9,303 nt of DNA from Thermoplasmata archaeon (GTDB lineage: Archaea; Thermoplasmatota; E2; DHVEG-1), in NCBI GenBank assembly GCA_003651045.1, contig QMTJ01000027.1, forward strand, positions 1 to 9,303. The letters run 5' to 3'. Positions 1 through 6,200 of this stretch are shown here, piece after piece. The translations under genes and the position numbers were made by a program. Positions within the stretch are counted from its first letter, which is position 1; each line of letters starts with the position of its first letter. A model generated the notes under the pieces. It had not been told where the DNA came from, searched no databases, and saw only the letters and a program-made list of their open reading frames with translations.

Positions 1-13
1 AAAAAACGTAGAG

Positions 14-880
14 TTATTTTTTTATGGTGGTGATGATTTTTGCTATGGTGGGTGCTATTTTTACTTTGCTGAAGTCGCTTTGTATTGTATCTGTTGATAT
101 TATTTCATCTGCTCCTGCGGAGTTTAGTTTTTTTATAGCATCACCTGCGAATAAACCATGTGTACAGGCTACGTATATTTTTTTGGCATTTTGTTTTTTT
201 AGTTTTTTTATGGATTCTGCCATTGTTCCTCCTGTTGATATTATGTCATCTATTATTGCAATGTTTTTGTCTGCTGCGTCTAGGTTTTTGGGTTTTATTT
301 CAACAGTTGTTCCGTTTATACGTGTTTTTTCCATGTAGTCATATTTACATTTTATTACAGTAGCTGCTTTTTTTGCTCTTTCTATTGCTCCTTTGTCTGG
401 TGCTAGTATCATGTCTATGTTTTTTGTTTTGAGATAGGATGCTATTGCGGGTACTGCAGTGCAGCTGTATGCTGGTTTTGAAAAGAATTTAAGGATGTGT
501 TCTTTGTGTGGGTCAACTGTGATTATTTCGTCTGCGTTTAGGCTAATGAGTTTTGCTATTGCTTTTGCACTTATGGCTTCTCCCTCTTGGAATTTAGTAT
601 CCTGCCTTCCGTATCCGAAGTATGGTATTACTATGGTGATGGTTTTTGCTTTTGCTTCTTGTACAGCGTTTTGAAGTAGGAATAGTTCTATAATATTCTG
701 ATCTGGGTAAGTAGTCTGAACGATTATTACATCTTTACCTGAAAGATCGTCTAGGATTCTTATATATAGTTCGTCATCTGGGAAACGTTTAGATATAGTG
801 TTTACTATTGGTGCGTTTAATTCTTCTGCAAGGTTTTCAGCTACATTTTTAGATGCTGTTCCACTGACAACGTAATACAT
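14..880 (-). CDS. prs: Ribose-phosphate pyrophosphokinase (PRPP synthetase)
   Basis: This cytoplasmic enzyme transfers pyrophosphate from ATP to ribose 5-phosphate, making PRPP for nucleotide, histidine and tryptophan synthesis. The 288-residue product shows the family motifs in order: GRQD at residues 91-94 (ATP-binding region), DPHKEH at 123-128, a catalytic-loop KTR at 185-187, and the PRPP-binding loop IIDDIISTGGT at about 209-219. The length is short compared with bacterial enzymes (about 315 residues) and fits the compact archaeal form found in Thermoplasma. The ATG at 878-880 is chosen because the N-terminus (MYYVVSGTAS) begins directly with the first beta strand of the fold, and a TATA-like element lies about 29 bases upstream with no Shine-Dalgarno sequence, as expected for a leaderless transcript. 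The gene is divergent from the surface-protein gene, and its stop is followed by a T-run on the coding strand at the window edge. Family identity is secure; the allosteric class is not visible. Confidence 0.96.
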   Translation of the reverse strand: MYYVVSGTASKNVAENLAEELNAPIVNTISKRFPDDELYIRILDDLSGKDVIIVQTTYPDQNIIELFLLQNAVQEAKAKTITIVIPYFGYGRQDTKFQEGEAISAKAIAKLISLNADEIITVDPHKEHILKFFSKPAYSCTAVPAIASYLKTKNIDMILAPDKGAIERAKKAATVIKCKYDYMEKTRINGTTVEIKPKNLDAADKNIAIIDDIISTGGTMAESIKKLKKQNAKKIYVACTHGLFAGDAIKKLNSAGADEIISTDTIQSDFSKVKIAPTIAKIITTIKK

Positions 881-905
881 AATTTGTTATGCCCAATTTT
901 TGAAA

Positions 906-913
906 TTACATAA
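906..913 (-). promoter_or_regulatory. TATA-like element for prs
   Basis: On the minus strand this reads TTATGTAA. Its centre is about 29 bases upstream of the prs ATG, so a start site 25-27 bases downstream would give a leaderless or nearly leaderless mRNA. The lack of a Shine-Dalgarno sequence before prs agrees with this. It is inferred from position and composition only. Confidence 0.4.
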
Positions 914-964
914 GTGTTTTTAGTGGTTTCGTAAAAAAACTGCACGCTACCGTGTGTAGGGGGT

Positions 965-981
965 GAGAAAGTTTTTATAAT
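965..981 (+). promoter_or_regulatory. BRE/TATA-like promoter of the surface-protein gene
   Basis: A purine-rich GAGAAAG (965-971) is followed by TTTATAAT (974-981), the arrangement expected of an archaeal BRE plus TATA box. The predicted transcript start is near 1001-1005, leaving a short leader that carries the GGAGGT at 1017-1022. Confidence 0.5.
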
Positions 982-1016
982 CAACATATGTTTAATTCAT
1001 AAGTTTTAAGGCCTTT

Positions 1017-1022
1017 GGAGGT
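1017..1022 (+). promoter_or_regulatory. Strong Shine-Dalgarno sequence with ambiguous target start
   Basis: GGAGGT is a near-perfect Shine-Dalgarno sequence, but it does not sit well for the long reading frame. It directly abuts an in-frame TTG (1022), is 11 bases before a second in-frame TTG (1034), and is 20 bases before the in-frame ATG (1043). It is 3 bases before an out-of-frame ATG (1026) that opens a five-codon frame ending in TAA at 1041-1043, which overlaps the ATG at 1043 as TAATG. Confidence 0.6.
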
Positions 1023-1042
1023 TGGATGTCGAATTGCAACTA

Positions 1043-3223
1043 ATGAAAACTAAACATCTATCTATACTGTTTATTGTTTTTCTTTTTTTATCTATTGTTT
1101 TCACAATGAATGCTGTATCTATGGATGAAACAATAGAGAACCATGTAGATGCAGTGTTTAATGTTGAAATGGTGAGTGCAACTGATTTCAGAGTAAATGT
1201 AGAACTTATGGTACATAGGATTATGTTAAGTGGAAGTGGGATAACATACACCTATGAGGAGATAAACACGTTGAGTGATTTAACTATTTTAGGTGCAATA
1301 GAGCAAGAGTTGAAAGTATTACTTATGAATATAATCAAAGAATCTTTTAAAAACGCAGAAGTATCGTCTTTAAATGTTTTACCAGCTTATAAAAACGAAC
1401 GCTTTTATGATGATTTCATAGTCAACCTTACATCTGTTTTTTTTGGTTTAAATAAAACCGTAAACGTTTATGATGTAGTTAATGGTTTATTAGATACAGG
1501 TGGAGTGATCACCTACAGGTTCAATTTACAGGCAGAACCCGGTTGGAATAACACTTTTGTTTTTGATTTAAACAATAAATATAGTCTAAGTAGAACCAAT
1601 GGTGAATATGATTACATTGAAAACACTATACAGTGGAGTATTAAAAACTGGAATGGAAACAAACAAAACATAGAAGCAGAGTTGTCAATGAAAGATAAAA
1701 ACCCTACAACAATAGGGGATGAAGAGGATATATTTATACAGTTCTTATTAGATGCAGAGAATAAAACCACAACCCTGCAGTCAGATGTTTTTATAAAAAA
1801 ACTAGATGTGACAGGGTATAACATGATCCCTGATTTTATAAATTTAACATGTGTAACAGCGGATGGTTTGAGGCTTCTTATACAAAACAATTTAACAACC
1901 TGGGATGAAATATATGAAAAAACAATAAAAACGATAATGGAGAAGATAAAAACAGCAGTGGAGACAAAAAAATTCAATCAAACTCTGGATTTAAAATTCA
2001 ACTGGGATAACACTACAACAACACAATGTCCTATACCATATGACGTGGAAGAAATGAATGAAAAACCTGCGGTTAAAGCCGTTCTAAAGGATGACGATGT
2101 TGATTTAGAAATATATAACATTTCAGCTAGAGGAATGTTTGGTTTAGTAAACGCTGGTGCAGTAGCAAATGTTACAGAATCTTCTCTTAATTTTGGTGAC
2201 AACCTCAACAGTATTGGTTACCCCTATAATGTCACCATTTTAATGCCAGAGGGTGTTTATTTAGATGGGAAAAACCCTTACATCTGGAATGACACCATTG
2301 AGTTCACCGGTGAATTCACCTCAGATAACCCACCATATTATACTAAAGAGGATAAAAACATAGTTGTAAATGTAGATATAAAAAATGCTGATTTAAACCT
2401 CCTTAGTTTTTTCACAGGTGAAACAGAGTTAATATTTGAATTAGATTCAGAGGAAGTTAGAAACTATAATGTTACAGAACTCCCGGAGGATTTTAGCTTA
2501 CCAACACCTATTCATCTCAAAAAAGGTTATCTAAACTCTGATGCTTTTAGACTCTGCATCCAGGAAAACGTGTTTAAAAAGAAAGACATTGACATGTTTC
2601 TAGATAATGGTAAAAAAACTTTTGAAAACAGAATCAGCTGGCTTTTTTCAGGTTTAGAAGTAATTGGTAATGTTAATAGAGATGTTTTTGAAAAATCAGT
2701 AAACCTAGATGTAGATGTAACAAAAATGGATGCCCATCCGCCTGTGAGAGTAGCGTATTATGCTCATAGTTCTTATCCCGTTTCGTTTAACCTGTCTTTT
2801 ATACCCCCAAGTTTCGAAATACCAGTTCAAAACTATAGTTTCACGGGTTTGAAAAACCAGTCTATCACGTATAGAATAGTTTTCCCACATGGGGTGGATA
2901 TAGAAGTAGATGATGTTTATGGTAAAGCAAATGTTGGGGAAACCAGCGACGGTAGAAATTATTTTGAAATTTCTTTTACACCTATGGAGTTTAATCTCAG
3001 TGTTGAAGTTTCATGTAAAATGATACCCTCTCTTTTGTTCATCATCGGTGTTTTCACACCATGTCTAATAAGTTTAGCAATAACAATTGTTTTTATTTTT
3101 GTTATCTTTATTATTAGACGAAAAAGGAGAAAAAGAGTTGTTCCTGTTGTTGAAAAAGAGTCAGTAGGGTACGAGGATAGCGAGTATTACGTCCCACCTC
3201 CTCCGCCGCCTCGGTCTAAATAA
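1043..3223 (+). CDS. Large secreted/surface protein with C-terminal membrane anchor, function unknown
   Basis: I do not recognise the family. With the ATG at 1043 the product is 726 residues and starts with a good signal peptide or anchor (MKTKH, then a hydrophobic stretch to about residue 21). A TTG at 1022 would add seven residues. The body is a long Asn/Asp-rich extracellular region with 17 N-x-S/T sequons, suggesting heavy glycosylation. A long hydrophobic helix at about 662-691 is followed by a basic stop-transfer cluster (RRKRRKR, 692-698) and a short tail ending in six prolines before RSK. Two segments share order and motifs: LRLLIQNN (276-283) with MPEGV (401-405), and FRLCIQEN (502-509) with FPHGV (614-618), suggesting tandem duplicated domains. 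Its own promoter and its convergent neighbour make it probably monocistronic. A role in the cell envelope, adhesion or sensing is only inference. Confidence 0.85.
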   Translation: MKTKHLSILFIVFLFLSIVFTMNAVSMDETIENHVDAVFNVEMVSATDFRVNVELMVHRIMLSGSGITYTYEEINTLSDLTILGAIEQELKVLLMNIIKESFKNAEVSSLNVLPAYKNERFYDDFIVNLTSVFFGLNKTVNVYDVVNGLLDTGGVITYRFNLQAEPGWNNTFVFDLNNKYSLSRTNGEYDYIENTIQWSIKNWNGNKQNIEAELSMKDKNPTTIGDEEDIFIQFLLDAENKTTTLQSDVFIKKLDVTGYNMIPDFINLTCVTADGLRLLIQNNLTTWDEIYEKTIKTIMEKIKTAVETKKFNQTLDLKFNWDNTTTTQCPIPYDVEEMNEKPAVKAVLKDDDVDLEIYNISARGMFGLVNAGAVANVTESSLNFGDNLNSIGYPYNVTILMPEGVYLDGKNPYIWNDTIEFTGEFTSDNPPYYTKEDKNIVVNVDIKNADLNLLSFFTGETELIFELDSEEVRNYNVTELPEDFSLPTPIHLKKGYLNSDAFRLCIQENVFKKKDIDMFLDNGKKTFENRISWLFSGLEVIGNVNRDVFEKSVNLDVDVTKMDAHPPVRVAYYAHSSYPVSFNLSFIPPSFEIPVQNYSFTGLKNQSITYRIVFPHGVDIEVDDVYGKANVGETSDGRNYFEISFTPMEFNLSVEVSCKMIPSLLFIIGVFTPCLISLAITIVFIFVIFIIRRKRRKRVVPVVEKESVGYEDSEYYVPPPPPPRSK

Positions 3224-3236
3224 CTGGACCTGAAAT

Positions 3237-3248
3237 AAAAAAAAGAAA
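3237..3248 (-). terminator. T-rich terminator after the minus-strand reductase
   Basis: On the minus strand the bases just after the stop codon of the reductase gene read T3-C-T8. Archaeal RNA polymerase terminates at such U-tracts. The convergent gap is only 25 bases. Confidence 0.5.
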
Positions 3249-4463
3249 TTAGAATATATATTTTTGTTTTTTTATTTCTTTGATTATTTTCGGAAGGAGT
3301 TTTAAAAGGAAGGGAGTTTTTTTAAGTAAAGGTTTTATTAGTTTAGAAGGGTAGTCGATATCGCCGTATTGGTTTATGGTTTCTATGATTTCTGGGTTTT
3401 GGAATTTTTTTATGTACTCGTTTATTTGTTTATCTGTTAGGTTTTTGAAAATTGTTCTAAGTTTCCATCCTATATTTAGTTCTCTACCGATATCTGCTGA
3501 CCATAGTTTCTGGTATTTCTTTAGAAAACGAGATGAGTAATCATTGTTTTTTAACGCCTCTATTGCTGTTTGTGAACAGTAATTGGCGCATAATAAACCT
3601 GTGTATACGCCCCCACCAGAAGTGGGTTTTACTTGTGCAGCTGCGTCTCCTACTACCATTACATTAGAGGTGTAGGTTTTTTTTAGAACACCAAGGGGTA
3701 TAACCCCGCCTATGTGGGTGATGATTTTACTGTTTTTTAGAAACGGTAGGGTTTTTTTGTCTTTGAGGAAGTTTGAAAAATATTGTTTCAGTGGGTATGG
3801 TGCGCTGGGTGTTGTGCATAAACCAATTCTGGCTTTAGTTCCTTCTTTGTTTATAGGTATGATCCATGCGAAAAAACCTGGTGCTATTTTGTTATCAAGG
3901 AATATTTCAACGTAATCTGGGTTTAAACAAGTATTAGATACTTCTGCTCCGATGCCATGTAAAAATTCTTTAGGGTTATGTAGTATAAACCTGTCACGGG
4001 TTTTTGAAAAAGGACCATCTGCTCCGATTAAAATTTTACATTTAACATTGATGTTTTTTGATGTTTTTATTTCAACAAAGTCTTGTTTTTTTTGTAAGGA
4101 TAAAACAGTGTTGTTAAGGTATAAATCTGCTTTTTGTTCCTCGGCTTTTTTTATAATTTCCTGGTCGAATACTGTACGGTTTATAACTAGGGCGTGAACC
4201 TGGTTGCCTCCGATACTTAATATCTCATCAGATGGTGAATGGATGTTTGCTCCTTTAATCTTATTTTGAATTATTTTATCCTGGGGTATGTTTTTTAGTA
4301 GGTTGAAGACTCGTGGTGTTACAAGCCCTGCGCAGTTCATTGGTACTCCAGTTTTTTTGTTTCTTTCGAAAATAGCGACTTTATAGTTTTTTTCAGCTAT
4401 TTTAGCAGCTGTAAAACCACCAGTGGGTCCTCCTCCAACGATTACAGTATCGTATTCTATCAT
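3249..4463 (-). CDS. Geranylgeranyl reductase-family FAD-dependent oxidoreductase (paralogue 1)
   Basis: This is a flavoprotein of the geranylgeranyl reductase family, which saturates isoprenoid double bonds in archaeal ether lipids, quinones or polyprenols. The 404 residues show the FAD dinucleotide-binding GGGPTG at 10-15, the ribose-binding Glu33 in IFERN, Cys44 in the PMNCAGL segment, GADG at 147-150, the substrate-side strand APGFFAWIIP at 194-203, and the second FAD motif VGDAAA (271-276) with SGGG at 282-285. The Cys region (PMNCAGL) differs from the PVxCGEG form of the other homologue in this window, so the substrate may differ. It stands alone on the minus strand, divergent from the small protein and Pth2, with no ferredoxin next to it. 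Codons here often end in A (GGA GGA GGA CCC at the FAD loop). No Shine-Dalgarno sequence is seen, which suggests a leaderless start. The family is certain; the exact substrate is unknown. Confidence 0.92.
   Translation of the reverse strand: MIEYDTVIVGGGPTGGFTAAKIAEKNYKVAIFERNKKTGVPMNCAGLVTPRVFNLLKNIPQDKIIQNKIKGANIHSPSDEILSIGGNQVHALVINRTVFDQEIIKKAEEQKADLYLNNTVLSLQKKQDFVEIKTSKNINVKCKILIGADGPFSKTRDRFILHNPKEFLHGIGAEVSNTCLNPDYVEIFLDNKIAPGFFAWIIPINKEGTKARIGLCTTPSAPYPLKQYFSNFLKDKKTLPFLKNSKIITHIGGVIPLGVLKKTYTSNVMVVGDAAAQVKPTSGGGVYTGLLCANYCSQTAIEALKNNDYSSRFLKKYQKLWSADIGRELNIGWKLRTIFKNLTDKQINEYIKKFQNPEIIETINQYGDIDYPSKLIKPLLKKTPFLLKLLPKIIKEIKKQKYIF
3261..3273 (+). terminator. T-rich terminator after the surface-protein gene
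   Basis: T5-G-T7 on the plus strand begins 38 bases after the surface-protein stop codon and lies inside the 3' end of the convergent reductase gene, so the two convergent transcripts probably overlap. It is inferred from the T-tract alone. Confidence 0.4.
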
Positions 4464-4481
4464 GGTGCTAAACGAGACTAG

Positions 4482-4490
4482 TGTATATTT
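4482..4490 (-). promoter_or_regulatory. TATA-like element for the minus-strand reductase
   Basis: The minus strand reads AAATATACA about 23 bases upstream of the reductase ATG, which would give a leaderless mRNA. The minus-strand TTATAAAT overlapping 4497-4504 is an alternative that would give a leader of about 12 bases. Confidence 0.35.
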
Positions 4491-4505
4491 CCAAAGATTT
4501 ATAAT
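4491..4505 (+). promoter_or_regulatory. BRE/TATA-like promoter of the small-protein/pth2 pair
   Basis: A purine-rich stretch ending at 4497 is followed by TTTATAAT (4498-4505), identical to the TATA-like element of the surface-protein gene. A start near 4525-4530 leaves about 20 bases before the ATG at 4547. The element is near-symmetric and could also act toward the divergent reductase. Confidence 0.45.
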
Positions 4506-4546
4506 AGAATCGCAGATACATGGGGCTGTAAAAACGGGATAAAACT

Positions 4547-4882
4547 ATGTTGGCAGGTGTTTTATCAACTATGTTCATTAATAGAATCTTCTTTTTTTCA
4601 AAGAAAAAAAAGGAAGATGAAAGAGGAGAAGAAGAATCGAAACAGGATGAACTCATCTGTCGTTTTGTACTTGATGGAATTGGTAGAAAAATAGGTGAAA
4701 GTGTAGCAGTAGATGAGGATGTCCTTATCATCAAAAATGGTAGTAAATACCTTGGTGTACCGCTTAAACATGTTGAAATAAATGGTAAAACCTTGGTTGT
4801 TAAAGGTTTAATAGATAGAGGTAAAGCCGAGATGATGGGTGAGAAATGGCGTCAGGAAAATTTTAAAGAACTAAAAATATGA
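4547..4882 (+). CDS. Small archaeal conserved protein, beta-barrel-like (possibly DUF5749)
   Basis: This 111-residue protein has a short hydrophobic, Phe-rich N-terminus (FINRIFFF), a strongly charged Lys/Glu linker (about 19-34), and a compact C-terminal domain rich in predicted beta strands (residues 36-92: ICRFVLD, GRKIGESV, DEDVLIIKNG, YLGVPLKHV, KTLVVKGLI) that ends in a helix. The pattern looks like a PRC-barrel-like small beta domain and resembles what I recall as the archaeal DUF5749 family; that name is from memory and unverified. No catalytic motif is visible. The start is uncertain: ATG at 4547 has no Shine-Dalgarno sequence, while ATG at 4571 (103 residues) has AGGTG 11 bases upstream. 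Its stop overlaps the downstream pth2 start by four bases (ATGA), so the two are probably co-translated. A link to translation is guilt by association only. Confidence 0.75.
   Translation: MLAGVLSTMFINRIFFFSKKKKEDERGEEESKQDELICRFVLDGIGRKIGESVAVDEDVLIIKNGSKYLGVPLKHVEINGKTLVVKGLIDRGKAEMMGEKWRQENFKELKI
4586..4618 (+). repeat. Near-perfect inverted repeat inside the small-protein gene
   Basis: The left arm 4586-4599 (ATCTTC, T7, C) pairs with the right arm 4603-4618 (GAAAAAAAAGGAAGAT) around a three-base AAA loop, with only two unpaired bases in the right arm. It encodes the Phe-rich to Lys-rich switch near the N-terminus, so it may be a by-product of protein composition, or an RNA hairpin near the translation start. 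Confidence 0.6.
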
Positions 4883-5277
4883 TAAAAAAAAGAATGAGAT
4901 TGTTTATGAAGAAGGATATGGTTTTTGAATATAAAATGGTGATCGTTGCTCGTGAAGATTTAAGACTTTCACCAGGTAAACTAGCTGCCCAGGTAGCACA
5001 TGCAGCTGTAGCATGCGCACTTGATACTAAAAAACAAAACCCGAGATGGTTTAACAAATGGCAGAATGAGGGTGGTAAAAAAGCAGTTGTAAAAGTAAAT
5101 AGTGAAGAAGATTTTTATCCTCTAAAAGAAAAAGCTGAACAGCTTAAAATAGCAACGTATGTTGTGGAAGACGCGGGTCTTACTGAGATACCTCCTGGTA
5201 CTAAAACAGTTCTTGGTATAGGCCCTGCGCCAGAAAACCTTATTGATCAGGTAACTGGGGATCTACCTTTACTATAA
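4879..5277 (+). CDS. pth2: Peptidyl-tRNA hydrolase, archaeal/eukaryotic type (Pth2)
   Basis: Pth2 cleaves the ester bond of peptidyl-tRNAs released from stalled ribosomes, recycling tRNA in the cytoplasm. The family core starts at about residue 19 (KMVIVAREDL), followed by the signature SPGKLAAQVAHAAV (31-44) with the conserved Lys34 and His41. The C-terminal half carries VVEDAG (95-100), TEIPPGT (102-108), TVLGIGPAP (110-118) and LIDQVTGDLPL, matching archaeal and human Pth2 nearly motif for motif. With the ATG at 4879 the protein is 132 residues, longer than the usual 115-120. The ATGs at 4906 and 4918 would give 123 and 119 residues, and the latter has AAGGA just upstream. The first ATG is kept because it overlaps the previous stop as ATGA, typical of translational coupling, but the true start may be internal. 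Confidence 0.95.
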   Translation: MIKKRMRLFMKKDMVFEYKMVIVAREDLRLSPGKLAAQVAHAAVACALDTKKQNPRWFNKWQNEGGKKAVVKVNSEEDFYPLKEKAEQLKIATYVVEDAGLTEIPPGTKTVLGIGPAPENLIDQVTGDLPLL

Positions 5278-5311
5278 AAACTATTATCTCATAAATTTAT
5301 CATGAAATATA
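5278..5311. other. Convergent spacer between pth2 and the membrane-protein gene
   Basis: A 34-base AT-rich gap between two convergent stop codons. No long T-run is present on either strand, so no terminator can be named. Confidence 0.4.
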
Positions 5312-5947
5312 TCATATACCAAATTCTCTTATTAGATAGATTAAACCTCTAGGTTCTTTTCTATAATAAGAGAACAACGTTTTTAGAATAATATAAGTAT
5401 AGAATATAAAAAGTATTAGATGAACAAAAGGATATGGTAATTTGGTAAATCTAAAGATTGAGTTATAATTAAAAAAATATGAGATACAAAGTGTTAAAGC
5501 ATATAACGAAGAAATACCTCCTGGGATCAAGATGAAAATAAGGCATCTTGATAAAACGGTATATCTTTTAATAAATCCTTCTCTTCCCTTCTTCTTATTT
5601 TCATCTTTCCAAAAATGGTTCCACCCGGTCCATTCTTTATTCTGTATTAGTTTTTTAATCTGATCCTCTATTTTAATAAGATAGGCGTTAATCACACTAT
5701 TAGAATAAACACTATGCCTGTATCTACAATACAATGGATAAATAAGCACAGGAATGAAATAAATTAAATCATAGATGCCCTGAGAGAAAATTATTCCATA
5801 AATAATGCCCAAGGCAGAAATCGTTATCATGAATATTTGAATTTCACGGTCAAAATGGTTATTGATTTCCATACGTGACATTTCATATTCTTTAAGTAAA
5901 ACATTAAGGTAGTTAGTTTTTTCATATGTCTCATTTTTCTTATTCAT
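5312..5947 (-). CDS. Four-helix integral membrane protein of unknown function
   Basis: I do not recognise a named family. The 211-residue product has a charged N-terminal helix (EYEMSRMEINNHFDREIQ, about 20-37), a hydrophobic hairpin (TM1 about 36-54, TM2 about 58-76), a cytoplasmic amphipathic segment (about 80-130, including YLIKIEDQIKKL and WTGWNHFW), then TM3 (about 133-158), TM4 (about 171-195) and a short basic tail. The arrangement of EYxxxxxEI, a membrane hairpin, then an Ile/Lys-rich helix and a Trp motif resembles a widespread uncharacterised group of small membrane proteins often found in variable genome regions; this is from memory. The coding region is visibly more AT-rich than its neighbours and stands alone between long spacers, consistent with an accessory gene. 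The minus-strand GGAAAC plus TATTTAAT upstream is a good promoter placed for a leader of only a few bases. Function, including any defence role, is unproven. Confidence 0.8.
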   Translation of the reverse strand: MNKKNETYEKTNYLNVLLKEYEMSRMEINNHFDREIQIFMITISALGIIYGIIFSQGIYDLIYFIPVLIYPLYCRYRHSVYSNSVINAYLIKIEDQIKKLIQNKEWTGWNHFWKDENKKKGREGFIKRYTVLSRCLIFILIPGGISSLYALTLCISYFFNYNSIFRFTKLPYPFVHLILFIFYTYIILKTLFSYYRKEPRGLIYLIREFGI

Positions 5948-5974
5948 TTTTTCGAAAGAGGGATTAGTTTAAAA

Positions 5975-5988
5975 ATTAAATAGTTTCC
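5975..5988 (-). promoter_or_regulatory. BRE/TATA promoter of the membrane-protein gene
   Basis: On the minus strand GGAAAC (BRE-like, 5983-5988) is followed directly by TATTTAAT (5975-5982). The TATA centre is about 31 bases from the ATG, predicting a leader of about five bases. This is one of the most canonical archaeal promoters in the window. Confidence 0.5.
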
Positions 5989-6011
5989 TTTTTATTTTGG
6001 GTTAACTGCAG

Positions 6012-6081
6012 AAGTAAAATTTGATTACCCACCCCTGGTTTTTAGATTTAATTTTACTTAATATGATAACATTTACTTAAT
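6012..6081. repeat. Inverted and direct repeats in the divergent spacer
   Basis: AAGTAAAATT (6012-6021) has an exact reverse complement, AATTTTACTT, at 6050-6059, giving 10-base arms around a 28-base spacer. The right arm overlaps TTTACTTAAT at 6053-6062, which recurs exactly at 6072-6081, 19 bases further on. The group sits in the middle of the divergent spacer. It could be an operator cluster, a weak hairpin, or chance in AT-rich DNA. No function can be assigned. Confidence 0.5.
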
Positions 6082-6161
6082 TTTTTGTTTCATTATCGCT
6101 CTTTTTTTGTTAGATTGATAGTGTTCTTTCTCTTTTTTATATTGAGAATTAGGTAAAGAAT

Positions 6162-6177
6162 GGAAAGATTATTTGTA
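6162..6177 (+). promoter_or_regulatory. BRE/TATA-like promoter of the DUF99 operon
   Basis: GGAAAG (6162-6167) followed by ATTATTTGTA (6168-6177) lies about 29 bases upstream of the ATG at 6201. No Shine-Dalgarno sequence precedes that ATG, so the operon mRNA is probably leaderless. A second TATA-like stretch, TTTTATATTG, lies at about 6136-6145. Confidence 0.45.
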
Positions 6178-6200
6178 TCTCTTTTTTATTTTTCATTATT

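Larger units (their letters stand above)
5948..6200. other. AT-rich divergent intergenic region
   Basis: This 253-base spacer separates the membrane-protein gene (minus) from the DUF99 operon (plus). It holds a promoter at each end, the TTTACTT-type repeats in the middle, and several T-runs on the plus strand around 6081-6140. I see no tRNA fold, no C/D-box pair and no credible short coding frame in it. Confidence 0.6.

Noticed and set aside
24..674. Plus-strand open frames opposite prs
   Set aside because: They are antisense to a complete PRPP synthetase with all motifs and show no recognisable domains.
941..960. Possible hairpin CTGCACG...CGTGTGTAG in the prs/surface-protein spacer
   Set aside because: Only four Watson-Crick pairs plus two wobbles form around a four-base loop, and no T-run follows; too weak to call.
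881..1016. tRNA or small RNA gene in the first intergenic region
   Set aside because: No cloverleaf arms, no GTTCRA-type T-loop and no C/D-box pair; the bases are explained by two divergent promoters.
4468..4734. Minus-strand Ser-rich frame opposite the small-protein gene
   Set aside because: It covers the divergent promoter region and reads as low-complexity Ser/Phe, the antisense of a Lys/Glu-rich linker.
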